A stretch of DNA of 32,962 nucleotides from Planctomycetota bacterium (GTDB lineage: Bacteria; Planctomycetota; UBA8742; JACQVU01; JANLHZ01): assembly GCA_024653775.1 (NCBI GenBank), contig JANLHZ010000073.1, forward strand, positions 1-32,962. Direction: 5' to 3'. Position 1 is the stretch's first letter. Each line of letters opens with the position of its first letter. The notes below the pieces were generated by a model. It searched no databases. It was given only the letters and a program-made list of their open reading frames with translations, and had not been told where the DNA came from. Shown in pieces: positions 6,111-15,542 of the stretch. The position numbers were made by a program, and so were the translations under genes.

Positions 6111-9100
6111 ATGGAAATTTGTCTGTCAGATAATAGTCGTTATGACCTTTGTGCAAAACGCGGAGCGTTTGCGCAGTGGATGCATTTTGCCCTGATCGCA
6201 TTCAGCGCGACTTTAGTCACGGCCTGCTCGGAATCTCAGGGCGCAATCGAAGCGGCAGTCGGACCGGCGCCGATTTCGGTGGAAACGAATGAGGAGCCGG
6301 GGAGCGAAAAAGAATCGCTTACTTCGAGCCAGGGCGCGCCGGAAATATCCGCGGCGAAGATGGAGGAACTTCTCTCGGAAGAAATCGCGATCGACGCGGA
6401 GTTCTATGATCTGAACGAAGTCTCCCGCGATGACGAAGTGCCGTCGCTACGCAGGGCGAACTCGTACACGTTTCAGAGGTTTGACGGGCAACTGGTATCG
6501 CTGATTTCTCTCGAAGCGCTCAACTACGAAGACGAAGACGGCCACTTTCGACCGATAGACCTCGTCTTAGTCAAAACTCCTGTCGGGTGGGAGAACTCCC
6601 GGAACAGCGTGCAGGTCAGTCTTCCGGAAAGCTCGGGCGGAGCGGGAATTTCCGTGGATTCTTCCAAAGCCGATGGAATCCAGATGTGGGCGGAGACGAA
6701 GATGGTTCTGCTGGACGAATCGCTGAAAACGCTCGCAGTGCAAAAGCCCGCGAAGGTGAGCGGCGCGGCGACCTCAGACGGTGTTTCATTCAGCGAAACT
6801 TACCCTGGAGTGGCGGAGAAGTTCAGCACGATTGCGGGAGGAATCAAGTACGACCTCCATCTCGAACGTGAGGAAATTTTCTGGGCCGGGAAAGTCGGAT
6901 ACCTCGCGTTCTGCGAGAACGTGACACTTCCGGAAGGATGGTACTTCAGCGCGGGAGGCGTCAAGCAGACGGGAACCTTCGAGACCAGCGGCGACATAGT
7001 CGTTCACGACGATGAAGGAAACCCGTGGTACGCCTTCGAGGCGCCGCGAATATTCGAAGCCGGCGGGGAGGAGGACGAGAACCCGGATGGCGCCGCGGAC
7101 GAAATCGCTGGGCGATACCTCGTGCGGAAGAAAGGAATCGTGTGGGAGGTTCTCGTGCTTACGGACCTCGGCTGGCTGAACGATCCAGAAAGGGACTATC
7201 CCGTAGTCATCGATCCGACGACGAAATACTATCCGTCGGTGGCGTCGATGTGGACGGGGTACGTCAATAACGGGGGAACGAAATCTAGCGGAGCGATACG
7301 AGTCGGAAACGACAGCGGAACACTATACAACGGATGGATGAAGTTCGACATTTCGGGAGTGACTGACGGCTCGACGATCGCGGACGTGGCGCTGTCGTAT
7401 CTCGTTACGAGCGATGGAAACGCCAACGTCGACGCTAAGGTCTACGATATTTCGTCGGACCCGGTCGCGGCGGCAGGCGCGGCGCTTTACGCGGACGCGG
7501 AGGCGGGATCGGTCTACGATACCGACAACAACGTCGACTCCGTCGGGTGGCGAACGAGAACGCTTTCATCGCAGGCGCGGGCGGATCTTCAGAACCTTCT
7601 CGGCTCGGACTGGTTCGCGGTCGGGATCGATCCGTACGCGAACGTCGCCGGCGCGGGCAACTACGTTTCGATCTCGGGATACGACGCGGGCGCAAGCTAC
7701 ATACCCTACATCACCGTGACGTACGCGACTCCGGCGCTTTCCTACGAATGGGCCGGCGCCGGGAACGTGGAGGGCTGGACCATCGGCAACGCGATGAGTT
7801 CGCTCACCTGCGACGGAACATACATGAACGCGGTCATCAGCGGTAGCGACCCGCACACCTATGGTCCGGCGGTATCGTTCTCGGGCACGACCTACAAAAC
7901 GCTCCACATCCGCGCGCTCATCCCGTCGGGAATCGACTTCGACATTTACTTCATCACCGCGGCGGACGGCACGTTCGACGAAACGAAGAAGGTAAGGCTA
8001 TCCGTCCCCGACAATACGAACTTCTACGACTACTACTTCCCGATGTCGACCGCGGCGGGGTGGACAGGCCAGACGATAACGCAGCTTCGAATGGACCCAG
8101 GCTGGGGAAGCTCGGGAACGGCGCAGTTCGATTTCTTCAGGATGGAAAGCGGACCGGCGGGACTCTGGATCGGGAAAACCAGCACGGCGTGGGCGACCGC
8201 CACGAACTGGGCCGACGGAAACGTCCCCGGCGCGAGCACCGACGTTAGGATTTACAAGAACGCGGAGAACTGGCCCACGATGAGTTCGTCGACTTCCGTG
8301 GGATCGATATACGTCGAAAGCGGCGCGACGCTGACGATAACCGCGACGGACAACTGGGTGACGGTCGCGGGTAATCTTATCGTCGAAAGCGGCGCGACGC
8401 TGAGCCATCAGACTAACTGGTCAACGACCTACGGCTTGCAGGTAGGGGGCGACTTCACAATAGACGGCACGTACAGCTATCCGGCGAATTACCCCCTTGT
8501 ATATCTTTACGGGAGCGGGACGCACTACATACGCGGCACAGGTCTCGGCTACCTCTGCTTCAATAACGGCGACTTCTACGCGAGCGGCACGATTTCGTGC
8601 AACGCGGATTTGTGGGCCATGTGGAGCGCGACGGGTTCCTTACATACGAACGGTTACAGCGTCAGTTCCATCACGGGAGCGTACATCAACGGCGGGACGC
8701 TGTACGTCGAGGGCGGGACGTTCGCCACGCCGTCGCTGGTTCTCGGCTGGAGTTCGGGTCTGACCGCGACTGTAAACATGTCTGCCGGCACGATGAACGT
8801 CACGGGAAACCTGTACGTCGCCGGCGGAGGAAGCCAGACCGGGGTTCTCACGCAGAGCGCGGGTACGATCAACGTGTCGGCGAACGTCTACGTCGGGTAC
8901 GGCGCGAGTTCGAGCGGGACGTACAACATTTCGAACGCGGCGATAATCATCTGTTCCGGAAGTGTTTATAACGCGTACGGCGCCAGCTCGACCGGGGCGA
9001 TCAACCAGAGCAACACGTGCACGATCCTGATAGCGCTCGATTTCGACAACGGCTCAGGGGGGACCCTGACATGCACGAACACGCCTGCGATCGCGCTCCA

Positions 9101-12100
9101 GCGGGACTGGATAAACGACGGCACGTTCAATTACGGTCAGAGCCTCGTTTTCTTCTACGGCGGGAACAGTTGCAGCATCGGAGGCGCGACGGTCCCGGGG
9201 TTCTACGACCTGACCTTCTCGAAGGATTCAGCGGCGCAGACGATTTCGGTGGCGCAGGGAATGTCCGTCGCGAACGATTTTGCGATGTACGAGGGAACCT
9301 GGGACGTCGGCCCTGGCACGACGTCGAACACCTGGCACTGGATCTCCGGCGACTGCGACATCGAAGGCGGAACCATCACGATGAACGCAGGCGTCGGGAA
9401 TCAGGACGTCATCCGCGTTCTCGGGAACGTCGTCATCAATGGCGGAACATTTGGCGCTATGGCGAGCGGAAGCAGCGCCTGGCTCTGCGAGGGCAACTGG
9501 ACCTTCGGCGCGTCCGCGAACGTGAACATGGGATCGACCGGCGCGGTCTACTTCGGGAAGATCGAAGGGGATCAGGCGAAGACGACCGCGTACACAGACA
9601 GTTCCGGAGTGTGCAGCCTGCCAGTCGTGATCGTTTCCGGCGGAAGCACGACGAATCTCGCGTCGAATCTCGTCGCTAACTCGTCGATCCAGGTGATGAC
9701 TGGATGGGGCGCGCCAACGATTGCCTGTACGCTGAATATCGGCGCGTACTCGCTTTCGACGGTGTCGCTCGCAATAGGTACGCAGAACGGCGTCAGCGGA
9801 ACAGTGACGATGTTCAGCAATTCGTCCGCGCTCGACGTCACGTACACGCTTTCGATTTCGAGCGGAGCAACCCTCGACTGCAACAACGGAACTCCATACA
9901 GCGCGAGCATCACAGTCGGGCTGAACTGGACTCAGGACGGAACGTTCGACGCGGGAGGCTCGACTGTTACCTTCGACGACACGAACGACACGACGATTTC
10001 CGGCGCGGGCACGTTCACGTTCAGAAACATGACCATCGTGAAGACGGACGTCGCCGACCAGGTTATCGCGAACGCGAAGCATTTCGATCTGACCGGAAGT
10101 CTCACGATCACCAAGGGAACGCTCACGCTCGGCGCAACGGACGACGATTTCGAAATCGACGGCGCGCTCACGTGCAGCACCCGCGGCGCCATCAATCACA
10201 ACGTCGACTGGGACACCTGGTACAAAGCGCTCATCGTCGGCGGTAACTTCGATTTCCAGGGAACGTACAGTTACACCGGAAGAGGGCACGTGCAGCTAGA
10301 TTCGAACGGCTCCGCGACAAGCCGCAACGTGCGCTGCACGAACGGAGTCTGCATACTGACGCTGATGTACGGCGACTTCTACGCAAACGGCGCCGTGGTT
10401 GTCGATAACGACTTCTGGCCCATGTTCGGAACCTCCGGCAGCTTCCACACGAACGGGCAGACCGTCACGGCTAGCGCGGGGACATATACGTCAGGCGGCA
10501 CGCTGTACATCGACGGCGGAACGCTGAACGCGCAGCAGGTCTACGTCGGGCACGGAACCTTGGGCGGATCGCTCGTTGTCTCCTCAGGAACCCTGAATTC
10601 CACCGGCGAAATCAGGATAGGAAATCAGTCCGGTCTCGACGGCACTGCGTCGCTCACCGGAGGGACGATTAGCGCAACGAATTACTACAACAGCTACCAT
10701 GGGGACGCCGACGGGACGACAACCCTCGCAGGCGCGACGCTGAACCTCAGCGGGAATTTCTATAACCGTTACGACACGAGCGGGACGAACGCCTGCGCCT
10801 TCACGATCAGCGACGCCGGGGCGGTGATGAACGTCGCGGGAGACTTCGAAAACAAGACCGGCGCGACGTTCACCTGCACCGCCGCGGGGAACGCCTACAT
10901 CGGAGGCGACTGGACGAATAACGGCACTTTCACCGCTGGTTCGGGCACGTTTACATTCGACGAAGGGACGAACAGCTACATCAGCGGATCGAGCCGGACG
11001 TTCGGGAACCTCGTTTTCGACAAGGACTCCGTCACCGACGTAATCACCACGTCGGGAGCGCTGACGGTGAATTCGAATCTAACGCTGACGGAGGGGGAAT
11101 GGAACACTGGCGGATTCATCCATGCGGTCATCGGGAACTTCGTAGTCGACGGAGGCCAGGTGACGATGAGCGCCGGATCGCAGGAAGGGGTATACACCTA
11201 CGGCAACGTGACGATCGAAGGCGGCTCCCACCCGACGCCCGGGAATGAATATTCCGGCTATACCTGCGAGGGAAACTGGACCTTCGGACCGTCCGCGGTT
11301 TTCGATCCGGGAAAGGGCGCGGTGGTCATCGGGCAGTACGTCGGAACGTCCGCAAGAACATGCACGATAACGGATAACTCCGGAGGCAACTGTGTTTTCC
11401 CGCAACTTTTCATTGCGGGAGGGTGTACCGCGAATCTTGCAACGGATATTTCCGCGGGCGCCTGCGACGCGCCGTCGACGCTTGCGCCATCGCCAACGCT
11501 CATGGCGACGCTGAACGTCGGCGCGAACACCCTGACTACGGGCGCGCTGAACGTCAATCTCGTGAACGGAGTGAGCGCCACGATAAATCTTTTAGACGAC
11601 GACGCGACCCTCGATGTTGCGGGCGCTTTGACGATCGCGTCGACCGGAGTCATCGACTGCGAAAGCGGCTCCGCGTACGCCGCGTCGATCGAAGTCGGCG
11701 GGAACTGGACTAACGACGGAACCTTCGATCCGGGGTCGAGCACAGTCACGTTTGACGGGACTGTGGCGATCTCGGGTTCAGCGACCCACGACTTCAGCGG
11801 CATTACGATCGCGGGAACCCTCACCGCGCCCGCGCAGCTTTACATCTCCGGAGACTTCTCAAACGACGGCACGTTCAGTTCGAATGGCGGAGACGTCACT
11901 TTCGACGGAAGCACGACCGTGAGCGGAAGCGTCGGCACTACCTTCGAGGATGTCACGATAACCGGTTCAGTTACCGCCGCTACAGCGACCACGTTCGGAC
12001 CTACGACCCTCACCGGAGGCTCGATGACTGTGAACGCCGCGAAGTCGATAACCATTGCGGGAGACTTCACGGAATCCGGTACAAGCTCGGTCACTGTCCA

Positions 12101-15100
12101 GCCACGCGGATCGCTGAAGCTCGATGGCGCGGATGCGAACGCGCTGCCGACGACCATAGACACTCTCGATTTGCAGATGAACGCGCTTAACGCGAGTCAG
12201 GTGGTATTCCAGCGCGCGGGATCGCAGATCGTTCCCGCGCTCACGTACAAGATTCTTCAGATCGCGGGCACCGGGACGAAGACCTGCGCGGGGAACGTCG
12301 ACGTCGACTGGTCGATGACGATAAACACCGCGACATTCGATATCGGAAACTACGACCTGAACCTCGGCGCGTCGTTCACTAATAACGGCGGATTCACGCA
12401 AGGCTCCGGAATGGTCACATTCGACGACACGACCGGAGGAATCATGATGATAGGCGGAGATCCCATTGGCGGAACCAGTGTCACGACATTCGAAGACGTC
12501 ACCATCGCCGACGACTGCCAGATGAACGCCAACATTAATATGTCGACTCTGCTCCTCTCCGGCGCGCTCCTGAACGTCAAGGCGAAGACACTGACGATCG
12601 CAGGCGATTTCACCGAAGCAGGAAACACGACGCTTCAGATAAACTCGGGCGGAGTCCTGAACGTCGGAGGAAGCGGCGCGAACGCGCTCCCCGCGAGTAT
12701 CAACACCACGACGCTCAACGCGAACTCGACGATCGACTTCACCGGAGGAGCCGCGCAGACGATCCCCGTCGATACCTACGGCAATCTGACCATCAGCGGA
12801 ACTGGCGTGCGTTCCATCGCGGGAGATGTCGTCATAGCGGGGAATCTCCTCGTAAGCGCGGGCACGTTCGACAACGCCACGTTCGACGTGCGCGTAGGCG
12901 GAACCGTCACGGTGAACGATACGATGCAGATCGCCGGCGCGGACTCGCTGAACCCTGCCAGACTTCTGAAAAACGGCGGCGGCACGCTCTCCATTGTACA
13001 GGGTGCAAACGCAACCATCGGATTCATCGACGTCATCAATCACGACGCTACCGCGGACCCGACGGCATTCGCGATCTCCGCAGGCGGCGCGGGCGCGCAG
13101 ATACTCTTCCAGCGCCCATCGTTCGACGAGTTCCAGGTTGGCTGGAGCGCGTACGTCGACTTCATAACGGGTTACACCGGAAACATCATCGCGATGGAAG
13201 ACCCGGATTTCGAGAACAACTCCTTCGCCGCGTCGCCCAGAAACGTGAAGGTCGCGGATGCTGCGTCGCCAATGGTCATAGTGATGGGAGGACGCGGACT
13301 TATCCACGGCGAAGAGTTCGACGTCGATCAGTACGCCCGTGTTCGATGGTACGTCGGACCGCCCGAGTACGAGATCGTCGAGACGGGAGCGACGTACAGC
13401 GAAATCTCGGACGCCATCGCTGCCGCGAGCGCGGGGCAGACCGTCCGCGGCACCACGGGTATGCCGACGTTCGAGGACGTCGTCGTCGACAAGGCAATCA
13501 CGCTTGAGGAACTGCTCGTCGTAGGCGACGTCATTTGCAACGTCGACACCGCTTCCATCCGCAACTGCTTCATAGAAGGTGATCTCGGCACCGTGGGCGG
13601 CGAGTTCCGCTACGTCTATCACTGTAGCGTAAACGGAAACATTCACGTCACCGGATCGTCCGGAGCCGGCGCCGCTAGCTGGAACATTCTGACGGGAAGC
13701 GTAACCCTCGCAAGCGGCGCGTCAGCTAGTCTCAACCTCGATGGCATCACGCCCGCGAACTACTGGACGAATCCGTCGCTCTGGGACTACCACCTTGTCT
13801 CCTCCGCCGCGAGCGCGATAAACTCCGCCGCGGGATCGACCGTGACGCGCGACTTCGACGGGCAGGCAAGACCAGGCGTAGACGCAAGCCCAGACATCGG
13901 CGCAGACGAGCGCATAAGCTCCGGACTTGGCGACGTGGTGTGGGAGTCAGGCGCGCTCGGTCCGGTGAACCACAGCTATATCAGTTACTGGGGAGACAGC
14001 CTCTACTGGATGGCAACCGCGAATTCCGAGGGCGCGGGCGACTGGTCGAATGCAATCGTCGCGCTCGACTCCGGGACGGGAGCGGTCATCGCCGGGTTGC
14101 GAGGCTCCGGAACCAACACCGGCTTCGCGAACTCCCTCGTGACGTTCAGCGGCGCAGCGACCTCCGTGAACGTTCTGAACGTATCATCCGGAAAATACGA
14201 CATCTACGTCACTTACGATTCAAGCGCAGACGGACGCGCCGACAAACTATCGAAAATTCGCGCGTCCTACTCCGGCGCGCTCTCCTCCGCGAACCGGCCC
14301 ACATGGTCCGGAGCGAGCGTCGAGTGGACGTTCACCGCAAGCGAGGGACCGATTTCCGCTCCCGCGTTCAACTTCGTCAGCGCGGGGATTTTCGATGTCT
14401 ACTTCATAGCCGACAGCAATAGTTCCGGGACGAACGGCACCGGAAACACGAACCCGGTTATCTACCGCGTCGATAACGATCCGCTTTCCGGTGGATACGG
14501 AACGGCAAGCGCATCGAGTCAGCGCGCCGGAGTCCCCCACTACGATTATCAGTACGGAGCGAGCGTTTTCGTCACGGGCGAAATCACCTGCGCGCTCAAG
14601 TCGAACGTCAGCGCAGACTACGACGTCGTGCGCCTCGACGCCTCGGACTTCACAGCGATGGACGAACACGACGTCGGAATAAACGGTCTCGTCGCGGCTC
14701 CGACCCCGGCAAACCTTGGGACCAGGGAAATGTGGCTCCTTGGCGGTGACGACACGTTCTACCGCGTCGATATGGCGGTGCCGGAAAACAGTTCGCCGTT
14801 CGATCCGTTCGACATTGGAACGGGCATCGCAGCGGTCGACGACGCGGCGGAAATCGTCGCGCCTCCAAGGACGATGTTCAACACCCCCTGGATTTTCGGC
14901 GGGTACGAAGAATCCGGCAGAAGCTATCTATTCAAAATCGATCACACGAGTGGAGGAACCGACGACGACTGGATCGCCTCGGCGGGCGCAAGGGACGACC
15001 AGACGATGATCGGCTCCGTGCTATCGAGCGGCGTCTGGTACGACAGATTGAACGATCACGTCTGGTGCGTTACCGACCTGGGATACCTCTACGCGTTCTA

Positions 15101-15272
15101 CTGCCCGAACGTCGCGGCTGCGAGCGGGGACGACGGAACCGTCCGCGCGGGCTACCCGGTGAGAATATCTGACGCGAACGTCCGCTACATAAAATGGGGA
15201 TTCAACACTCCGGTGCCGGTGATTTATTTGTCGCTCGAAAGCGGGCGGACGATCGCCATCAGAATAAAATAG
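6111..15272 (+). CDS. Giant surface lipoprotein 1 (solenoid stalk, C-terminal propeller)
   Basis: About 3053 residues in one uninterrupted frame. A signal peptide ends at the lipobox LVTA|C (Cys codon 6225-6227), predicting a lipid-anchored exported protein. Regions in order: an N-terminal domain shared with paralogue 2 (EFYDLNEVSRDDEVPSLR; LNDPERDYPVVIDPT near 7190, a YD-repeat/Rhs-type signature); a DNRLRE-like domain (about 7219-7730); a carbohydrate-binding-like jelly-roll candidate (7736-8155, VEGWTIGNA...ITQLRMDPGWG) absent from paralogue 2; the WIGKTSTAWATATNW module; long Gly/Thr/Asn-rich beta repeats (8330-12950) with NWT.DGTF..G...FD units; a beta-helix-like segment ending DFDGQARPG...DIGADE (13380-13915); and a probable beta-propeller to the end. 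ATG 6111 is preferred over TTG 6096; ATG 6180 would leave a minimal signal peptide. Function is unknown; adhesion, matrix or glycan binding is inference. Confidence 0.85.
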   Translation: MEICLSDNSRYDLCAKRGAFAQWMHFALIAFSATLVTACSESQGAIEAAVGPAPISVETNEEPGSEKESLTSSQGAPEISAAKMEELLSEEIAIDAEFYDLNEVSRDDEVPSLRRANSYTFQRFDGQLVSLISLEALNYEDEDGHFRPIDLVLVKTPVGWENSRNSVQVSLPESSGGAGISVDSSKADGIQMWAETKMVLLDESLKTLAVQKPAKVSGAATSDGVSFSETYPGVAEKFSTIAGGIKYDLHLEREEIFWAGKVGYLAFCENVTLPEGWYFSAGGVKQTGTFETSGDIVVHDDEGNPWYAFEAPRIFEAGGEEDENPDGAADEIAGRYLVRKKGIVWEVLVLTDLGWLNDPERDYPVVIDPTTKYYPSVASMWTGYVNNGGTKSSGAIRVGNDSGTLYNGWMKFDISGVTDGSTIADVALSYLVTSDGNANVDAKVYDISSDPVAAAGAALYADAEAGSVYDTDNNVDSVGWRTRTLSSQARADLQNLLGSDWFAVGIDPYANVAGAGNYVSISGYDAGASYIPYITVTYATPALSYEWAGAGNVEGWTIGNAMSSLTCDGTYMNAVISGSDPHTYGPAVSFSGTTYKTLHIRALIPSGIDFDIYFITAADGTFDETKKVRLSVPDNTNFYDYYFPMSTAAGWTGQTITQLRMDPGWGSSGTAQFDFFRMESGPAGLWIGKTSTAWATATNWADGNVPGASTDVRIYKNAENWPTMSSSTSVGSIYVESGATLTITATDNWVTVAGNLIVESGATLSHQTNWSTTYGLQVGGDFTIDGTYSYPANYPLVYLYGSGTHYIRGTGLGYLCFNNGDFYASGTISCNADLWAMWSATGSLHTNGYSVSSITGAYINGGTLYVEGGTFATPSLVLGWSSGLTATVNMSAGTMNVTGNLYVAGGGSQTGVLTQSAGTINVSANVYVGYGASSSGTYNISNAAIIICSGSVYNAYGASSTGAINQSNTCTILIALDFDNGSGGTLTCTNTPAIALQRDWINDGTFNYGQSLVFFYGGNSCSIGGATVPGFYDLTFSKDSAAQTISVAQGMSVANDFAMYEGTWDVGPGTTSNTWHWISGDCDIEGGTITMNAGVGNQDVIRVLGNVVINGGTFGAMASGSSAWLCEGNWTFGASANVNMGSTGAVYFGKIEGDQAKTTAYTDSSGVCSLPVVIVSGGSTTNLASNLVANSSIQVMTGWGAPTIACTLNIGAYSLSTVSLAIGTQNGVSGTVTMFSNSSALDVTYTLSISSGATLDCNNGTPYSASITVGLNWTQDGTFDAGGSTVTFDDTNDTTISGAGTFTFRNMTIVKTDVADQVIANAKHFDLTGSLTITKGTLTLGATDDDFEIDGALTCSTRGAINHNVDWDTWYKALIVGGNFDFQGTYSYTGRGHVQLDSNGSATSRNVRCTNGVCILTLMYGDFYANGAVVVDNDFWPMFGTSGSFHTNGQTVTASAGTYTSGGTLYIDGGTLNAQQVYVGHGTLGGSLVVSSGTLNSTGEIRIGNQSGLDGTASLTGGTISATNYYNSYHGDADGTTTLAGATLNLSGNFYNRYDTSGTNACAFTISDAGAVMNVAGDFENKTGATFTCTAAGNAYIGGDWTNNGTFTAGSGTFTFDEGTNSYISGSSRTFGNLVFDKDSVTDVITTSGALTVNSNLTLTEGEWNTGGFIHAVIGNFVVDGGQVTMSAGSQEGVYTYGNVTIEGGSHPTPGNEYSGYTCEGNWTFGPSAVFDPGKGAVVIGQYVGTSARTCTITDNSGGNCVFPQLFIAGGCTANLATDISAGACDAPSTLAPSPTLMATLNVGANTLTTGALNVNLVNGVSATINLLDDDATLDVAGALTIASTGVIDCESGSAYAASIEVGGNWTNDGTFDPGSSTVTFDGTVAISGSATHDFSGITIAGTLTAPAQLYISGDFSNDGTFSSNGGDVTFDGSTTVSGSVGTTFEDVTITGSVTAATATTFGPTTLTGGSMTVNAAKSITIAGDFTESGTSSVTVQPRGSLKLDGADANALPTTIDTLDLQMNALNASQVVFQRAGSQIVPALTYKILQIAGTGTKTCAGNVDVDWSMTINTATFDIGNYDLNLGASFTNNGGFTQGSGMVTFDDTTGGIMMIGGDPIGGTSVTTFEDVTIADDCQMNANINMSTLLLSGALLNVKAKTLTIAGDFTEAGNTTLQINSGGVLNVGGSGANALPASINTTTLNANSTIDFTGGAAQTIPVDTYGNLTISGTGVRSIAGDVVIAGNLLVSAGTFDNATFDVRVGGTVTVNDTMQIAGADSLNPARLLKNGGGTLSIVQGANATIGFIDVINHDATADPTAFAISAGGAGAQILFQRPSFDEFQVGWSAYVDFITGYTGNIIAMEDPDFENNSFAASPRNVKVADAASPMVIVMGGRGLIHGEEFDVDQYARVRWYVGPPEYEIVETGATYSEISDAIAAASAGQTVRGTTGMPTFEDVVVDKAITLEELLVVGDVICNVDTASIRNCFIEGDLGTVGGEFRYVYHCSVNGNIHVTGSSGAGAASWNILTGSVTLASGASASLNLDGITPANYWTNPSLWDYHLVSSAASAINSAAGSTVTRDFDGQARPGVDASPDIGADERISSGLGDVVWESGALGPVNHSYISYWGDSLYWMATANSEGAGDWSNAIVALDSGTGAVIAGLRGSGTNTGFANSLVTFSGAATSVNVLNVSSGKYDIYVTYDSSADGRADKLSKIRASYSGALSSANRPTWSGASVEWTFTASEGPISAPAFNFVSAGIFDVYFIADSNSSGTNGTGNTNPVIYRVDNDPLSGGYGTASASSQRAGVPHYDYQYGASVFVTGEITCALKSNVSADYDVVRLDASDFTAMDEHDVGINGLVAAPTPANLGTREMWLLGGDDTFYRVDMAVPENSSPFDPFDIGTGIAAVDDAAEIVAPPRTMFNTPWIFGGYEESGRSYLFKIDHTSGGTDDDWIASAGARDDQTMIGSVLSSGVWYDRLNDHVWCVTDLGYLYAFYCPNVAAASGDDGTVRAGYPVRISDANVRYIKWGFNTPVPVIYLSLESGRTIAIRIK
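8442..11760 (+). repeat. Ancient tandem duplication of a ~595-residue module in giant protein 1
   Basis: Landmarks recur in the same order at near-constant spacing. VGGDF...GTYSY (8442) recurs at 10236, an offset of 1794 bp. NGDFYASG...WAMW..TGSLHTNG recurs as YGDFYANG...WPMFGTSGSFHTNG. CEGNWTFG recurs, and the NWT.DGTFD.G.STVTFD block recurs at an offset of 1779 bp (9924 and 11703). The offset drifts by a few codons and the sequences have diverged, so the duplication is old and carries small in-frame indels. Boundaries are approximate. Confidence 0.75.
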
Positions 15273-15334
15273 CCGGATGTGAAATTAGACCCATCCCCTG
15301 AAAATCCGCCATAAAAGAGGGTGTAATGTAATCT

Positions 15335-15355
15335 AAATAGTCTATTAGACTATTT
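15335..15355. terminator. AT-rich palindrome after giant gene 1, possible weak terminator
   Basis: AAATAGTCTA (15335-15344) and TAGACTATTT (15346-15355) are exact reverse complements around one T, followed by TATTT. The position, 62 nt after the stop codon, suits a terminator. The stem is nearly all A-T and the T-run is broken, so termination is uncertain; an operator-like palindrome for the next gene is an alternative. Confidence 0.3.
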
Positions 15356-15542
15356 TATTTCAAATGTTTCGATATGTCTTTTGCACCTTCCCACTTCCCA
15401 ACGAGACCATGAATATGGTAAAATTTTTTGCATTGTGGATTAGGCATAGTTAGTTGTATATGTAATTTGAATTGTCGGAAACGCCCACTGACATGATGGT
15501 TTCTTCGCCGGATGCAGATGTCCCTGAGCCTCTGAATTCCAA

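Noticed and set aside
9228-10289. 353-codon minus-strand frame inside giant gene 1
   Set aside because: Same kind of shadow; it has no start signal or domain, and the plus strand is clearly coding.
11967-13646. 559-codon minus-strand frame inside giant gene 1
   Set aside because: Composition (Val, Arg, Asp, Glu) and the absence of motifs fit an antisense shadow of the repeat-rich plus-strand gene.
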